This document shows positions 35,098 through 45,610 of a stretch of DNA of 64,000 nt, piece by piece. Under the pieces are notes generated by a model. The model did not search any database and was not told the origin of the DNA. It saw only the letters and a program-made list of their open reading frames with translations. The position numbers and the translations under genes are program-made. Source of the stretch: Nothophaeocryptopus gaeumannii (lineage: Eukaryota; Ascomycota; Dothideomycetes; Mycosphaerellales; Mycosphaerellaceae); contig JASISA010000010.1 of assembly GCA_031771865.1 (NCBI GenBank), forward strand, positions 2,108,001 to 2,172,000, given 5' to 3'. Position 1 is the stretch's first letter. Every line of letters starts with the position of its first letter.

Positions 35098-37629
35098 ATG
35101 CCTTCATTCTTGAAGGACACGCTCAACATCCGTCGCCGATCGAAAGCTTCACTCAAGACCGCAGCGGCTGCCGGCAGCGAATCGAGCAACAGCTCACAGG
35201 CTGGCGAAGATGGCCATCCTCAACTCACCAAGTCGTCTTCGACGCTGAATTCTTATCTGGACAACAAGCAGTCACCGCCGACCACGTTGTCCTCGCAGAG
35301 ATCTAATACCAACCTGTCTGGCATGAATGGTTCCAGCAGCAAGACTCCGCCGCCGATCCCGCGAAACCGCCCGCGCATGCCAAGTTCGCAGAGCAATCGA
35401 TACAGCATCACTGTATGCCGAAATACAATTGGTCAAGAGAAGAGAGAGCTAACGGATGGGTTGCAGACTGTACCATCAGTGAACGGAGACCGACAAACGC
35501 CTGCCACATCGCCGCTCGCGCCACGCGTACTCTCAGTCTCGGACGGATCTTGGGTATGGACAGCAATAATAATAGAGAAAGAGCGGCCACATACTGATCT
35601 CTATGGCAGGTGCACCAAAAAGTGCTACTCATCTTCGGTCAATGTGCCGATCCAGCGCAACCAATAGATGGTACACTCACCATCTGCCACCACCAAGACA
35701 ACTTCCCGTCGACTCAGTGGCCCGTCTCCGATTCCCACTTCAAGGCCCTTGCATACCTCCAGCCAGGCCCCAACCGCTTGCGCCTTGACTTTACCGCTCC
35801 TAAAATCCCTGCGCCGAACACATCGATACCCGCCCATTCGTCCTGGATCAACATCAACTATCTTCCGCTCATCGCTTCACCGCCGCTTCAATTATGCATT
35901 TTAGTTGCAAAAGATTCCCCAGAAACATATGATGCCGTACCAGAGCGCATTCAAAAGGAGGGAAATGGCTTGGGTACAGCCATCAGGAAGTTCAGAATGG
36001 CGGCATATCTATGGCAGGCGTTCACGGCAGAACAAATGAACAGATACGGCTTCGGTAGGCGTTGCTACAGATACGAGGAAGAGTGGCAGCCGGGCACACT
36101 GACCTGGAGAGACCACGACAATGCTATCATGCGGAATGAGGCCAAGATCCATATCATTCGCCTTGACAAGACCGTCAAAGAGATTCAAGATCTTGACATT
36201 GCTCAACAACATGAGCCGGCCAAGAAGAAGGGAGATCTCTTCGGAATTGCTTCGGACGCTGTTAGAGCCTACTTCGGTCCAAGACCTGGACAGAAGCAGT
36301 ATGTGTCTTGCATGTTCCTCGATGCGCATTGGGATAAGAAAGCAGGCACTGTCCGAGGACACGCTGCACTCGGTGGTGGAGACGAAACCATCAAGCTGGC
36401 CATCTTCGGCTCTCACTGTGTTCAATCATACCCGGCGTCTATGGAAGAAGTCGTGCCGGCCTTCAGCGACTGCACACGGACGAACACGGACTACGTTGCG
36501 AACGATTGCAACGAGGGCGGATCAAATTGGGAAGCAGCCAACATCGGCATTGGTGCTCATCTGCATGAGACCGGTCATCTTTTTGGCTGCCCGCACCAAG
36601 AGTCTGGCGTCATGCTGCGAGACTACACCCGCCTCAACCGGACCTTCACCACTCGAGAGCCATACTCGACGAGAACAAAGGAACCAGGACAGAAGCTGTG
36701 CCTTCCTAAGGACGAGTGCACATGGCACAAGCTGGACGCCCTTCGCTTCCGCTTCCATCCATGCTTCCAACTACCGACAGATCAACCCATCAACGTGGAC
36801 CCCAGTGTTCAAGTTTGGACTGTAGACAAGAATACCGTACTCATAACTGCTGCCACCGGTGTGCCTTGGATCGAGATCTACCCCGAGGGGGATGAAGTGT
36901 GCCATCATTGGATCGAATACATTGACCAAACTGGGGCGCCAGCTGGTGCGCCGCGACAAGTTTCACTCACGGAGCAGGACATCAAAGATCAGCTTCCTAA
37001 AGACAAGCAGAAACGAAAGATCAAGCTCAAGGTTTTCAGCTGTGGAGGCGGCGAGCATGAGGTTGAAGATTTCTCGAAGCTTTGTTCCAAGGAGGCGAAA
37101 CTCAAACTTCCCGACGGACGTGCTGGATTTAGAGGCTCCAAGCTTGGGTTCAGCCAAATGGCAGGGTCTCAGCCACAAGAAGTCATTCTTGGAAACTTTT
37201 ACAAGCAGGGCAAGTTTGATCAGATGAAACTGCTTCTTAGTGTCAAAGTCTACCACGGTGACTGCCTTGACGGCATGGAGTTCGTGTATGAAGACGGCAC
37301 CAGCGAACTCTTCGGAAAGCGAGGCGGCAGTCCTGGAGGCAGCGAGTTTGCCCTTGACACCCGCAGAGGAGAGACGCTGCTCGGCTTCTACGTACGGGCA
37401 GGCCTCTGGATCGACGGCATCCAGATCATGACGAACACTGGACGGAAGAGTGAAGTATATGGCAAGGCGACTGGAGGTTCTGGGTAAGTCATCTACTTCT
37501 TTCTGGTCCGCTGCATCACTGACGCATCTCAGACATACATTAATTCCACCTCGCGGCTATACGGTCGCGGGTATTTATGGCTCTTGCGGAGCTTGGCTCG
37601 ATGGATTCGGGCTCATCATCACTCGATAG
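35098..37629 (+). CDS. Zinc metallopeptidase with C-terminal jacalin-like domain (YIL108W type)
   Basis: Four exons, 35098-35412, 35467-35553, 35610-37483 and 37533-37629, encode 790 aa. After a Ser/Pro-rich disordered N-terminus comes a conserved block (WVHQKVLLIFGQC, TICHHQDNFP, KALAYL.PGPNRLRLDF). The zinc site is HETGHLFGCPH near residue 452, an HExxH...H arrangement with Thr-Gly inside. The C-terminal 180 residues, with G-rich strands GMEFVYEDGTSELFG, GETLLGFYVRAGLWIDGIQI and a closing GAWLDGFGLII, form a jacalin-like beta-prism lectin repeat pattern. No signal peptide, so cytosolic action is likely. Homologous fungal proteins, including yeast YIL108W, have no settled function. Introns are all phase-consistent. 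Confidence 0.82.
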
Positions 37630-38995
37630 AAGAAGGACTACAGAACGAAGCAACCTCACATATCTCGTCTGGATCGGTGGGCAGCGACTTTATCGCATTG
37701 CATCGCCGACGAACCAGCGCAAACTATATCTCGCCGCAGTCGCCGCAGTTCACTGCCTGCATTACAGTTTTCTCCATCGGCGTCGGTGTTCACATTCAAA
37801 GTACATTATAACTCTAATCTGCATCGGAACGAACAAGGCGGCGAGTAAGCATACATTGAAACGGACGGAAATGACAGAGACGGCCGAGCATCGTCTTTAC
37901 TACTCGAAGAGCTCGCCTTCAGCGGCGACCTCATTTCTCGCAGCGGGCGAAGAGTCTGCTTTTGGTGTGGAGCATTGGACTACATGCACTGGATGGACCT
38001 GGGCAGAAGCTTCTCCACTGGAATGCCCTGCTTGGAGAGATGCATGCCCATGAGGCTCAAAACGAGAAACCTAGAATACACCCTCTGGATGATAGTTGCG
38101 TAGCCATTGGACTATGTAGATGGTCGTTAATTGAGGATGTTGGAATGGTGCCCTTGGTGCTTGCATCAACCTCTTTCACTCCGTTTCTTCAGTTTTGGGT
38201 GCTGACTGCACATGCCTTATTCACTTCAGGCCTCAGCAATGGCAGCACCAGCAGAACGACAGCTCAACATGCAAAGCAAGAGAAGAAAGCAGAGAAGGAG
38301 ATTCAGAACATTCGCCCTTTCTTCAATGCCTACGAACGCATCGGTACGCAACTCAAAAGTCAAGAAGCCGATTGCTTCCTCGATCCAGTTCTTCCGTCGG
38401 AAGCCTTGAGATGGCGAATATCGAAATTAGCCAGTCAGACGATGAGATGTTGGGTGTGGCGGCTGGAAACGAAAGGGAAGGAAGCGATGAGAATGTTGAG
38501 CGGCTGGAGAGGGGCATCCAAGAAGGGAATCAAGTAATCGGGAGAGCCACGGCCACAATAGATCGTGAGTGACTGTGCAGGTGTGAGCATTTTACAAGTA
38601 CGCTTCCAATTCCACATTTAATACAGCCAGCTTTTCTCTGCGGCGCTTAATGAAATCAAGGAGGGATCCTCTGTCGGAAAGGCCTTCGAGGTTGAGGTAT
38701 GGGAGTAGGAAGATGGACCGCTGGCCTCAGACACAGAGGACTTGATTAACAAGCTCGTGGAGATCGAAATATTGTCGACGATTATCTGCAAGCCCTCCTG
38801 AGGCCTTGAGGCCGTAGCGCAGCATCCAGCTGATTCTTGCTTGCTAACTTCGCCCCAGGTCGAAGCATATGTCTGTACATCCGCCAGTACAGCCAGATTG
38901 GTTCGGAAATTGGGTCTCTTGCACCTTCTTCGCTTTCAGGTCGCTACAACTTATCCTCTGGGAGGAGATACTGCCTGCGTCGATTACCGGGTTGC
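37630..38995. other. Possible gene relic left of the transposon
   Basis: Around 38230-38990 the plus strand has protein-like fragments (for example NVERLERGIQEGNQVIG before a gtgagt at 38565, and AALNEIKEGSSVGKAFEVEV after an acceptor near 38626) broken by stops. No domain is recognised and no full model works. The transposon starts at its right edge. Confidence 0.35.
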
Positions 38996-38997
38996 TA

Positions 38998-39064
38998 ACG
39001 TAATCGGTGGGGAAGCTGCGCAGGTAGGGAAGCTGTGCACGGATTTCCAACCCACCACCTTTCA
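38998..39064 (+). repeat. Left terminal inverted repeat of the pogo element
   Basis: 67 bp starting ACGTAATCGG. Matches the reverse complement of 40775-40841 at 66 of 67 positions; the one difference (A here, G there, in a TpG context) is itself of the RIP type. Contains two adjacent copies of a GGGAAGCTG core. Confidence 0.92.
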
Positions 39065-39085
39065 TCCATCACTACACACTCAAAT

Positions 39086-40777
39086 ATGGCCCGTTTGTCA
39101 AAGCAAGCGGTTTAGATTGAAGCCAATGTCCAGGCGGCAATCGCAGCATATAAAGGAAAGGAATACGACTCCGTTCGCGCCGCTGCTCTTGCCTTCTCTA
39201 TGCCAGCCTCTACCCTCCGAGCTCGCCTTGCTGGCACTACTTCACGATCGCACGCCCACGAACCTGCTTAGATACTTTCAAATGCCGAAGAGCAGACACT
39301 AGTGCGATGGATATCGCGACTTTGCCGGACTGGATTTCAAATATCTCTAAGGTTGCTTATAGAAATGGCTAAGGAAGACCGCCGGTCCCGCCTTCAGCTC
39401 ACGCAGTTACTACCCTCTACCTTACGACCAATTGGTAACTAATGGACCCAGCGCTTCCGCGCGCGACACCCTGAGATCCAAGGCGTCTAGACACGGCAGA
39501 TTGAGAGCGTACGGCATACTGCAGTAAATGCCGCTACAGTAAAGACGTAGTTTAATGCTGTCGCTAAGCTTCAAATCCAGCATTACTACCCCCCGGACTG
39601 CATTTATAACATGGACGAGTCTGGATTTGCTGTCGGCACAAGTTAGTCATTAAGGGCATTAGTCAATATCCGAGAGCAATTAAGCTGGAAGGTTATTAAT
39701 GGCCGACAGGAGTGGATAACAGCGATTAAGTGCATTAGTGCTACTAGCGTTGCAATTCCACCGCTAGTTATTTTCAAGGCAAAGCACACCAACACGGCCT
39801 AGATACTAGTAGACACGCTACTAGACTGGAGGTTCTTAACAAGCAACAGCGGTTGGACGTCTAACAGCCATGCATATGAGTAGCTAACTACTATTTTCGA
39901 GCCGTCCACAAAGCCAACCGGCCGGGTATAGCGACGACTTTTGGTTATGGACGGCCACGGCAGCCATATTACTGCGAATGTGATTTCGTACTACATAGAG
40001 CATGCGATTGACCTTCTAATCCTACCGCTGCATACGTCGCACGTGCTTCAGCCGCTCGATGTGAGCATGTTCTCGCCACTAAAGCGCGCGCTTGCTACTG
40101 AGACCGACGCAGCTTCACGACTCGACGCAGGCCGTATTGCACGCGAGTGGACGCGTATGTACATCCGCGCAAGGCAGTCCGCGCTATATTCGTCAAATAT
40201 CCGCTCTAGCTTCAAAGCGACTAGTCTATGGCCCTTGTTACTAATCGTGGTGCTCGAGAAGCTACCTACACCGCGGGCTTCTTAGGCTTTAGAGCCGCAT
40301 AATACGGCAACACTACTCGGTCTCGACCTCTCGCTACTTTAGAGTAATCCTCCGGATAGCACAGAGCTACGTGAGGCAAATGCGTTATGTCTTGCTGCCG
40401 TTTAGAGCGCTACCGACCTCCTAACGCTAGTTAAGCGCTATATCTCTCGACTGACTTAGGCTTTAGAAGCGTTATGCAGTAAGAATGCTACACTTCGTAT
40501 AGAGCTAACAAAGCAGAGGGAGCTGCTTTAGACCCGGAAGAAACGAAATACGGGCAAGCGAGTCGCATTGAAGGGCAAGTTTATGTTCAGTACCCAAGAA
40601 GTGCTAGAGATAGCCCGCGAGGCAGAGAGGGCGACAGCGGACAAAACTTCACGTAAGCGGCGCCGCACACAACCTGCAGCTGCAGAAATTAAGGAGCAGG
40701 AAGTTGAAGTGCTTAAGAATATATTTAGCGACTCAGATTCAGACTGCATTGTAGTGCGGCCGCGTGGGTCGAATTGA
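39086..40777 (+). pseudogene. Pogo-type transposase, 14 in-frame stops and no frameshift
   Basis: From ATG at 39086 to TGA at 40775-40777 one frame of 564 codons can be followed without an indel. Internal stops: TAG at 39113, 39269, 39488, 39548, 39644, 39800, 39881, 39929, 40283, 40340, 40403, 40457 and 40529, and TAA at 39440. The N-terminal half holds the HTH/CENP-B-like DNA-binding part; the DDE_1 domain shows all three acidic residues in YNMDESGF, VMDGHGSHIT and HVLQPLDV. The end is Lys/Arg-rich then Glu/Asp-rich. Several TAG codons sit where the family has Trp or Gln, which fits TGG to TAG and CAG to TAG changes. The final stop codon lies in the first bases of the right inverted repeat. 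Confidence 0.88.
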
Positions 40778-40841
40778 AAGGTGGTGGGTTGGAAATCCGT
40801 GCACAGCTTCCCCACCTGCGCAGCTTCCCCACCGATTACGT
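40775..40841 (-). repeat. Right terminal inverted repeat of the pogo element
   Basis: Mirror of the left repeat, ending CCGATTACGT before the TA duplication. Confidence 0.92.
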
Positions 40842-41547
40842 TAGTTGAGTAGATGCCGGGAGCACTTGGGAGGTTGATGTAGAGTTGGTGTATAGTGGTG
40901 AAATTGCGAGAGAGATAAGCAGGCTTCGCGACTTTGTCTCTCTGTGTAAGATGAGAATCACGCGAATGGTGTAGGAGACCAACTTGCGCAGATACTGATA
41001 GCTACACCGTGGAAGTCCGTGGCAATCACATGCCTGTTTGCTTGGTCAAAGCGCTAGCAAATCAGGCAATATATTGAACATGTAAGATAACAAACATAAA
41101 CCTGCTTATGCCTCCGTAGCATAATGCTTTTCATGCAGTTTTGCGCTGTCTAAGATGGATGATGGCACAGAACACGGGAGCTGGAAGGCAACATTTGAGG
41201 TTTAATTCGATTGATAAGCGAAGTCTTGTGAATAGAGTGGATGGAAGAGCATGTGTAGATTACATTGATATCCAACAGCCCACTGCTAGTCCAACGTCTT
41301 TATCTGACAACAGCTCTTTGCATGATATTCAACGTCCACAACCTGGCTTGGCTGTTCGTGTCAGAGTGTCCACCATCCGCGGTGAGAACCTAGTCTGCGT
41401 CGCTCGCATCTTCCGGACTGAGCACGAAGAGCGTTCACTCCACATCAAGTCTTTTGCTTTCTCCTTCCATACCTGCTCACCCATACTGGGTGGCCAGCAA
41501 TGCCACAGCCTGCGTGGCTCACTCCGTAAGCGAGATCTTATAATCGA
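40842..41547. other. No gene recognised right of the transposon (0.7 kb)
   Basis: An open plus frame at about 41141-41557 mostly lies opposite noncoding sequence and has no motif. May contain eroded gene sequence. Confidence 0.4.
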
Positions 41548-41943
41548 TCAAGAGTAGAAAGACTTCACGCTCCAGCCGTATGCCCTCTTGCGATCACCAG
41601 CCATTCCTTGCTGCTCGTATCTCACGAGCTTCGTGCGACCCTTTTTGTGAGGATGATCAAATGTGATCGGTGCCAAAGTCGCATGGCTAAATGTCCATTC
41701 AGATCCGCCATTCTACTGCGAGCTGATTCCAGCGTCCGCCATGGCATAGCGAAAGTCTTTCTAAGAGATATCGCCCTTGTTGCCTTTGGAGCAGAGCCGA
41801 TCGAAGGTGTCATAGACTTTCTTCTTGAGTCGTACCGGTTGCATCTCAGCTTGGACAGGCTGCTCTAGTTGGGCTGGCTCCGCTGTCAAGGGCGCTGGCG
41901 TTGAGTCCCCACGAGTCTTCGTCTTGTACTTCTTGAGTTATGT
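41548..41943 (-). pseudogene. Relic D of an uncharacterised fungal gene family (C-terminal domain)
   Basis: In one minus frame ending TGA at 41550-41548 I read a charged, Pro-rich linker, then KKKVYDTFDRLC...KGDIS, stop, KDFRYAMADAGISSQ, stop, NGGSEWTFSH, ITFDHPHKKGR and RKRAYGW. The order (F..lf, G-I-W-x-F, A-DAGF, GS.W.F, I.FH.PH, RAYGW) is the C-terminal domain of a large, uncharacterised Pezizomycotina family (some members carry the label ipa protein in databases, as I recall). The stops are TAG at 41763-41761, where the family has Trp, and TAG at 41715-41713 in a Gln-like position. The neighbour at 42.5-44.9 kb carries the same domain intact. No N-terminal part was found. Confidence 0.6.
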
Positions 41944-42452
41944 GCCATCACCCTCGCCAATTCCGACTCGATAAAGTTCTGTGCGCGCGCTCGAATATGC
42001 TGAAGGTCGCGTCTCTTCCCCGGCGACCCAGAGCACTAGCGGCATGTGCCATTCTTGGCGGATGTGAAGCGAATGACTAGAGGGCATTTCTTCCACTCAG
42101 CTTTCACAGAGCATCGGTCGCTAGCACTCCTCCGGGTATCTCCGACATAATTTCAGCTGTATACGATGCCATCTTTGGTGTATAATGTACATTATTGGGA
42201 GAGGCAAAGGTCTCGAGGGCAGCTGCGAGCTCGTAAGTGTAGACGGACCGGAAAGTAAGGGTTGCGCGTTTGACTTATTGTTACAAACATGAGTCCCGGC
42301 CTCTTCGAAGTATTGGCTAGCAAGAACAAAGGAGATTGTGTCGCGCCTACTGGTCACCACCAGATTTCCCCGTGGATGCTTCAGGTCCCGAGATGCCTGG
42401 CAAAGTAACTCTTATCCAAACTCGCCCATTCCAAGCCATCGTCTGACCCCAT
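41944..42452. other. Probable eroded upstream part of relic D, not resolved
   Basis: Minus-strand fragments look protein-like (for example around 41960-42020) but carry stops and give no alignable motif. Confidence 0.3.
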
Positions 42453-44856
42453 CTATATCTCCTCAAAGGATTCCACAACCAAACCAAGCTGGTTCTCGAG
42501 ATCTCTCGCCATTTGTGCCTGCTTTCCCTTCTGTAAGTCGCTACCGTTTCTGCCGTGCGGGATATGGAATTTGATGGAACCGAAGTCAGGATGACTGAAA
42601 TTGCAGTCAGAGCCAAAGTCGAAAGTGACACTGAACCCAGCGTCCACTATTGCCGAAGCGAACTTCCTGATGGGTATAGCTCCCTCGTGGCCCCCACAGA
42701 ACATGGCTGCGAAGACAGCGTAGCTCTTCCGCTTGATCTTGATGGGTGCTCGCGGCGGCGGAGGTGGCGGAGACGGAGTGCGCGGCGCTGGGACAGCCAT
42801 GACAGGATCTGGGATCCCCTTTGTCTTCTCCTTCTCTCGGGAATTTGTGGCTGCGGCCAAAATCTCTCGTCTTGGTGTAGGAGTGGACAGCTGAGAGTAG
42901 TAGTCATTGGCCTGTGGTCGGGCTCCCAGATTGAGCTTCCTCGAAGGCGGAATTACAGGGAGAGTCGATGGCCCCTGAAGAGGCGAGTCGTGACGCTGCT
43001 CTGGGCTCTCCTCAATCTCGTAAGGCCGGTTTGAAGATAAGACACGATTTCCTCTTTCGTAGATTAGACGGCTCAAGACAGCCGGCAGCTCTTTGTCGTC
43101 CAGGTACACGCTCGATCCGACCTGGATGCCCAAGTGCCCATCGAGCTCATCCCAAAAAGCATCCATAGCCTGTTCAGCCCGCCGCTTCTGATCGTAGTTC
43201 TTGCGCGAGTGAGGCTCGTCGATGGGATACTGGAGCTGCTTTTCCTCAGAGCCGATGGCGTTCTCTTTGCAGAACGTGTCAATCCTCATCTTGAGCTGCT
43301 TCTGTTCTGCTAGCAACTGGTCTGCTTGGGATTCGCCCCCAGTGTGCCAACCACGAAATTTGATGTCATGAGGCCGTAGATACTCCAGCTGGTTGAGAAC
43401 TTCGATCACACTAGCAGCGTGTGCGAAGCGGTCTTCGGTCCAGCAGCCTAGGCTTTCCGCGAAACGGGGCATCTCTTCGATCTTGCGCTGGATCTCAGTG
43501 ATCAAGTTGTGCGCTCCGTAGCATACTCTTAGCTCAGGTCTGCACAGAGCTCTGAAGAGATCGATGATAAGCAGATGTCTCTCCCCGGCCCCTTTTAGGG
43601 CAACGCTGTGGATATCTAGTCGTTTCCCTCCCGGAACTGTTTCTGCCCTCCCTGTCGGATAGCAGACTGCTCTCATCTCCGCTGATGCAGGCACACTATT
43701 GCGAAGGGGCCGTATGATGATCTCAAGAAGGCTAGCCAGAATGGAAACCAGGCGTGTGAGGTGGACTGCGGCCACGCGGGTCGTAGAAGGCCGTGAGGTG
43801 TCCAGACCGTCCAGCGCTGTCTTCAAAGCAGAAAGACCTTTTCTGACCTCATCCCAAGTCATTGGGAATACTAGTGATTCGAATGTCATTTGAAAGTTAG
43901 CTCGTGGCTTGTCGACCGGATTCTTGAAGAGTTTTCTTGGCGGTGAGAGATGAAGCGGGAGTCTGGCTCGAGGATTCTCGGATTTCTGCCGAGCCTTGGG
44001 TGGCACGACTTGAATGTGGTCCTCATAGCCCTTCAGACAGCGAGTGAGAGCCTGTGGATCTTCCCTCAATCGCGTCAGGTCGGCGAAAGTAGACGAGTAG
44101 CACGAGGCAGAGATTCTTTCGAGTCTTTGGAAATCGATCCGCGGTTGTTGTGTGTAAGTACTGCGCGCGGCGACATCCAGCGGTGATTGGGGCTCATCTT
44201 GATCGATTCCAGTCCCCACACCGACCGGCAGGCCGTCCGGTTCCGCAAGCAGTGTCACAGTTGTCAGATCGTGATCTTGGAGCAGGTCTTCAACAATGCC
44301 AGTGAGAATGCCATATAGCACATTGTGGATCTCAAGCACTGATAGCCCTACTCCGGCTCTACACCGTGATCGTCGTCTGCGAGCTCGGACTTGCGTTGAA
44401 GGACGCCGTAGTGTGTGTGGGAGAAGACAATCGCCTCATCCTTCAGCGCTTCTGCTACTTTGTGGCCACTTGGAGTGATCTTGGCTTCGGAGAGGTCGTT
44501 GAAGAGGGACAAACTCATCTCGTGCATGCTGCGCGACTCAAGTAGCAGAAGCAAGTTGTCGCCGTCGTCAAGATCCTCCAGGTTGACCTTTGGTAGCATT
44601 AGTGATGTCTTCTGTTGACTCTGCTCCTGCGCTTGTGTAAGACCCGGCCAGCTTTTAATCGCCTCAAAGTCAGGTCGATGATTGACCGGTATCTTCGGGT
44701 ATGCCTTCCGTAAGATCGTGTGTCGTTGGCGCGTGGACTTCTTGCGCCAGCGTCGGACGATCACATCGCGCTTCTTCGTCCACATTAGGCGTAGGTGATT
44801 GCGCTTGCTGAGATTCTCCGTGGAATTGAGTCGCCAGTAAGAGTTGGTGATGTAGC
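42453..44856 (-). CDS. Member A of the uncharacterised family, best preserved copy, one apparent frameshift
   Basis: Two minus frames together give about 790 aa. The first, from an acceptor-like cag|GC at 44857 (or ATG at 44785), carries SYWRLNSTENLSKR, NHRPDFEAI, SWPGL and the NLEDL signature, ending at TAG 44350-44348. The second, open to 42453, resumes at GVGLSVLEIHNVLYGIL, which aligns with the family's PGEGLLVLEIQ motif, and runs through a long helical middle, a Pro-rich linker and the C-terminal domain (KSYAVFAAMF, IRKFASAIVDAGFSV, FGSIKFHIPHGR). One missing base at GAGCC|GGAG (about 44356) would join them in frame; no intron does so. Either a pseudogene or an assembly indel. Function unknown. 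Confidence 0.6.
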
Positions 44857-45185
44857 CTGCTGTCGGAGCAAGGTGTGATCAAGGCTGCTGTGTTTGATCG
44901 AGGTGTTGTCGAGGTAATGGTAGCAAAGCGAAATAGGTTCGAGGTAAAGCAGCAGGTAACATGTGTTGTCTCATCCGCGAGTGAATGCACTTCTCGTTCA
45001 CCAGACGGCCGCCAGTTCCTTCACGAGCTCTATTCCGCTCATGACTTTATTGTCATGTGCTAATAGTTGCTTACCAGACGTTCTAAGTTGTCGGTGAATG
45101 AACGACATCATGGCACAAGAAGCCAGGCAATCGAAGCTGAAATGCAGAGTGCTCATGATTATCGATTGTTCCAACCCAGTGAGTT
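44857..45185. other. Spacer between family members, nothing resolved
   Basis: May hold the first exon or promoter of member A. No motif found. Confidence 0.35.
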
Positions 45186-45600
45186 CTAGGACAACCACCC
45201 AAATCTGCACACCTTCAGATGCACTCTTCTGCGGAAGCACTGCGGCTGAAACGTTGTCAGTTGCCGCTGCAACTCAGCAATGAGCGAGAGGTGCTAGAGC
45301 TCTTGCACGATACTCTCAGGCAGAAGCTGCTCTGCTTTGTGATCTTCTTCAACGAGACGAATGAGCTCTTCGAGCACCACAATTAGGCATTGAGTCCATA
45401 GATGTTCTTTGATGCAATGCATTAAGATGAGGTAATGGAGTCGTTGTTGCGACTTCGCAGCCTCATCTCTCAGCTCCGCTCCGCGGACATCCCAATCAGG
45501 GGCGCTGGCGTTCGAGTCTTCAGGGTAGTTCTCGTACGCAGCTTCCATTACGCGCAATGATGGATTTGCCGTGGCAAGCTGAGAGAAGCTAATGCCCTTC
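45186..45600 (-). pseudogene. Relic C, partial copy of the same family (middle region)
   Basis: A minus frame reads ISFSQLATANPSLRVMEAAYEN, ELRDEAAKSQQRLHYL, IVVLEELIRLV and IVQEL, then a TAG (45296-45294), then HLSLIAELQRQLTTFQPQ in the same frame up to 45186. It aligns with the middle region of copy B just upstream (AYEN, LRDDA, RLHHLF, LVEEIERAI, IVDEF, then TFHPH), so the two are neighbouring copies of one segment. The TAG falls where B has sense codons. No N- or C-terminal parts remain next to it. Confidence 0.55.
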
Positions 45601-45610
45601 GGGTTTATCT

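Larger units (their letters stand above)
38998..40841 (+). mobile_element. Fot1/pogo-type DNA transposon, RIP-mutated
   Basis: The 1,844-bp element is bounded by 67-bp terminal inverted repeats with one mismatch and is flanked by the dinucleotide TA on both sides (38996-38997 and 40842-40843), the target duplication of Tc1/mariner-pogo elements. Between them is a single transposase frame with intact DDD residues but 14 internal stop codons. TIR near-identity and the lack of any indel suggest recent arrival followed by point-mutation inactivation rather than slow decay. Confidence 0.9.
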
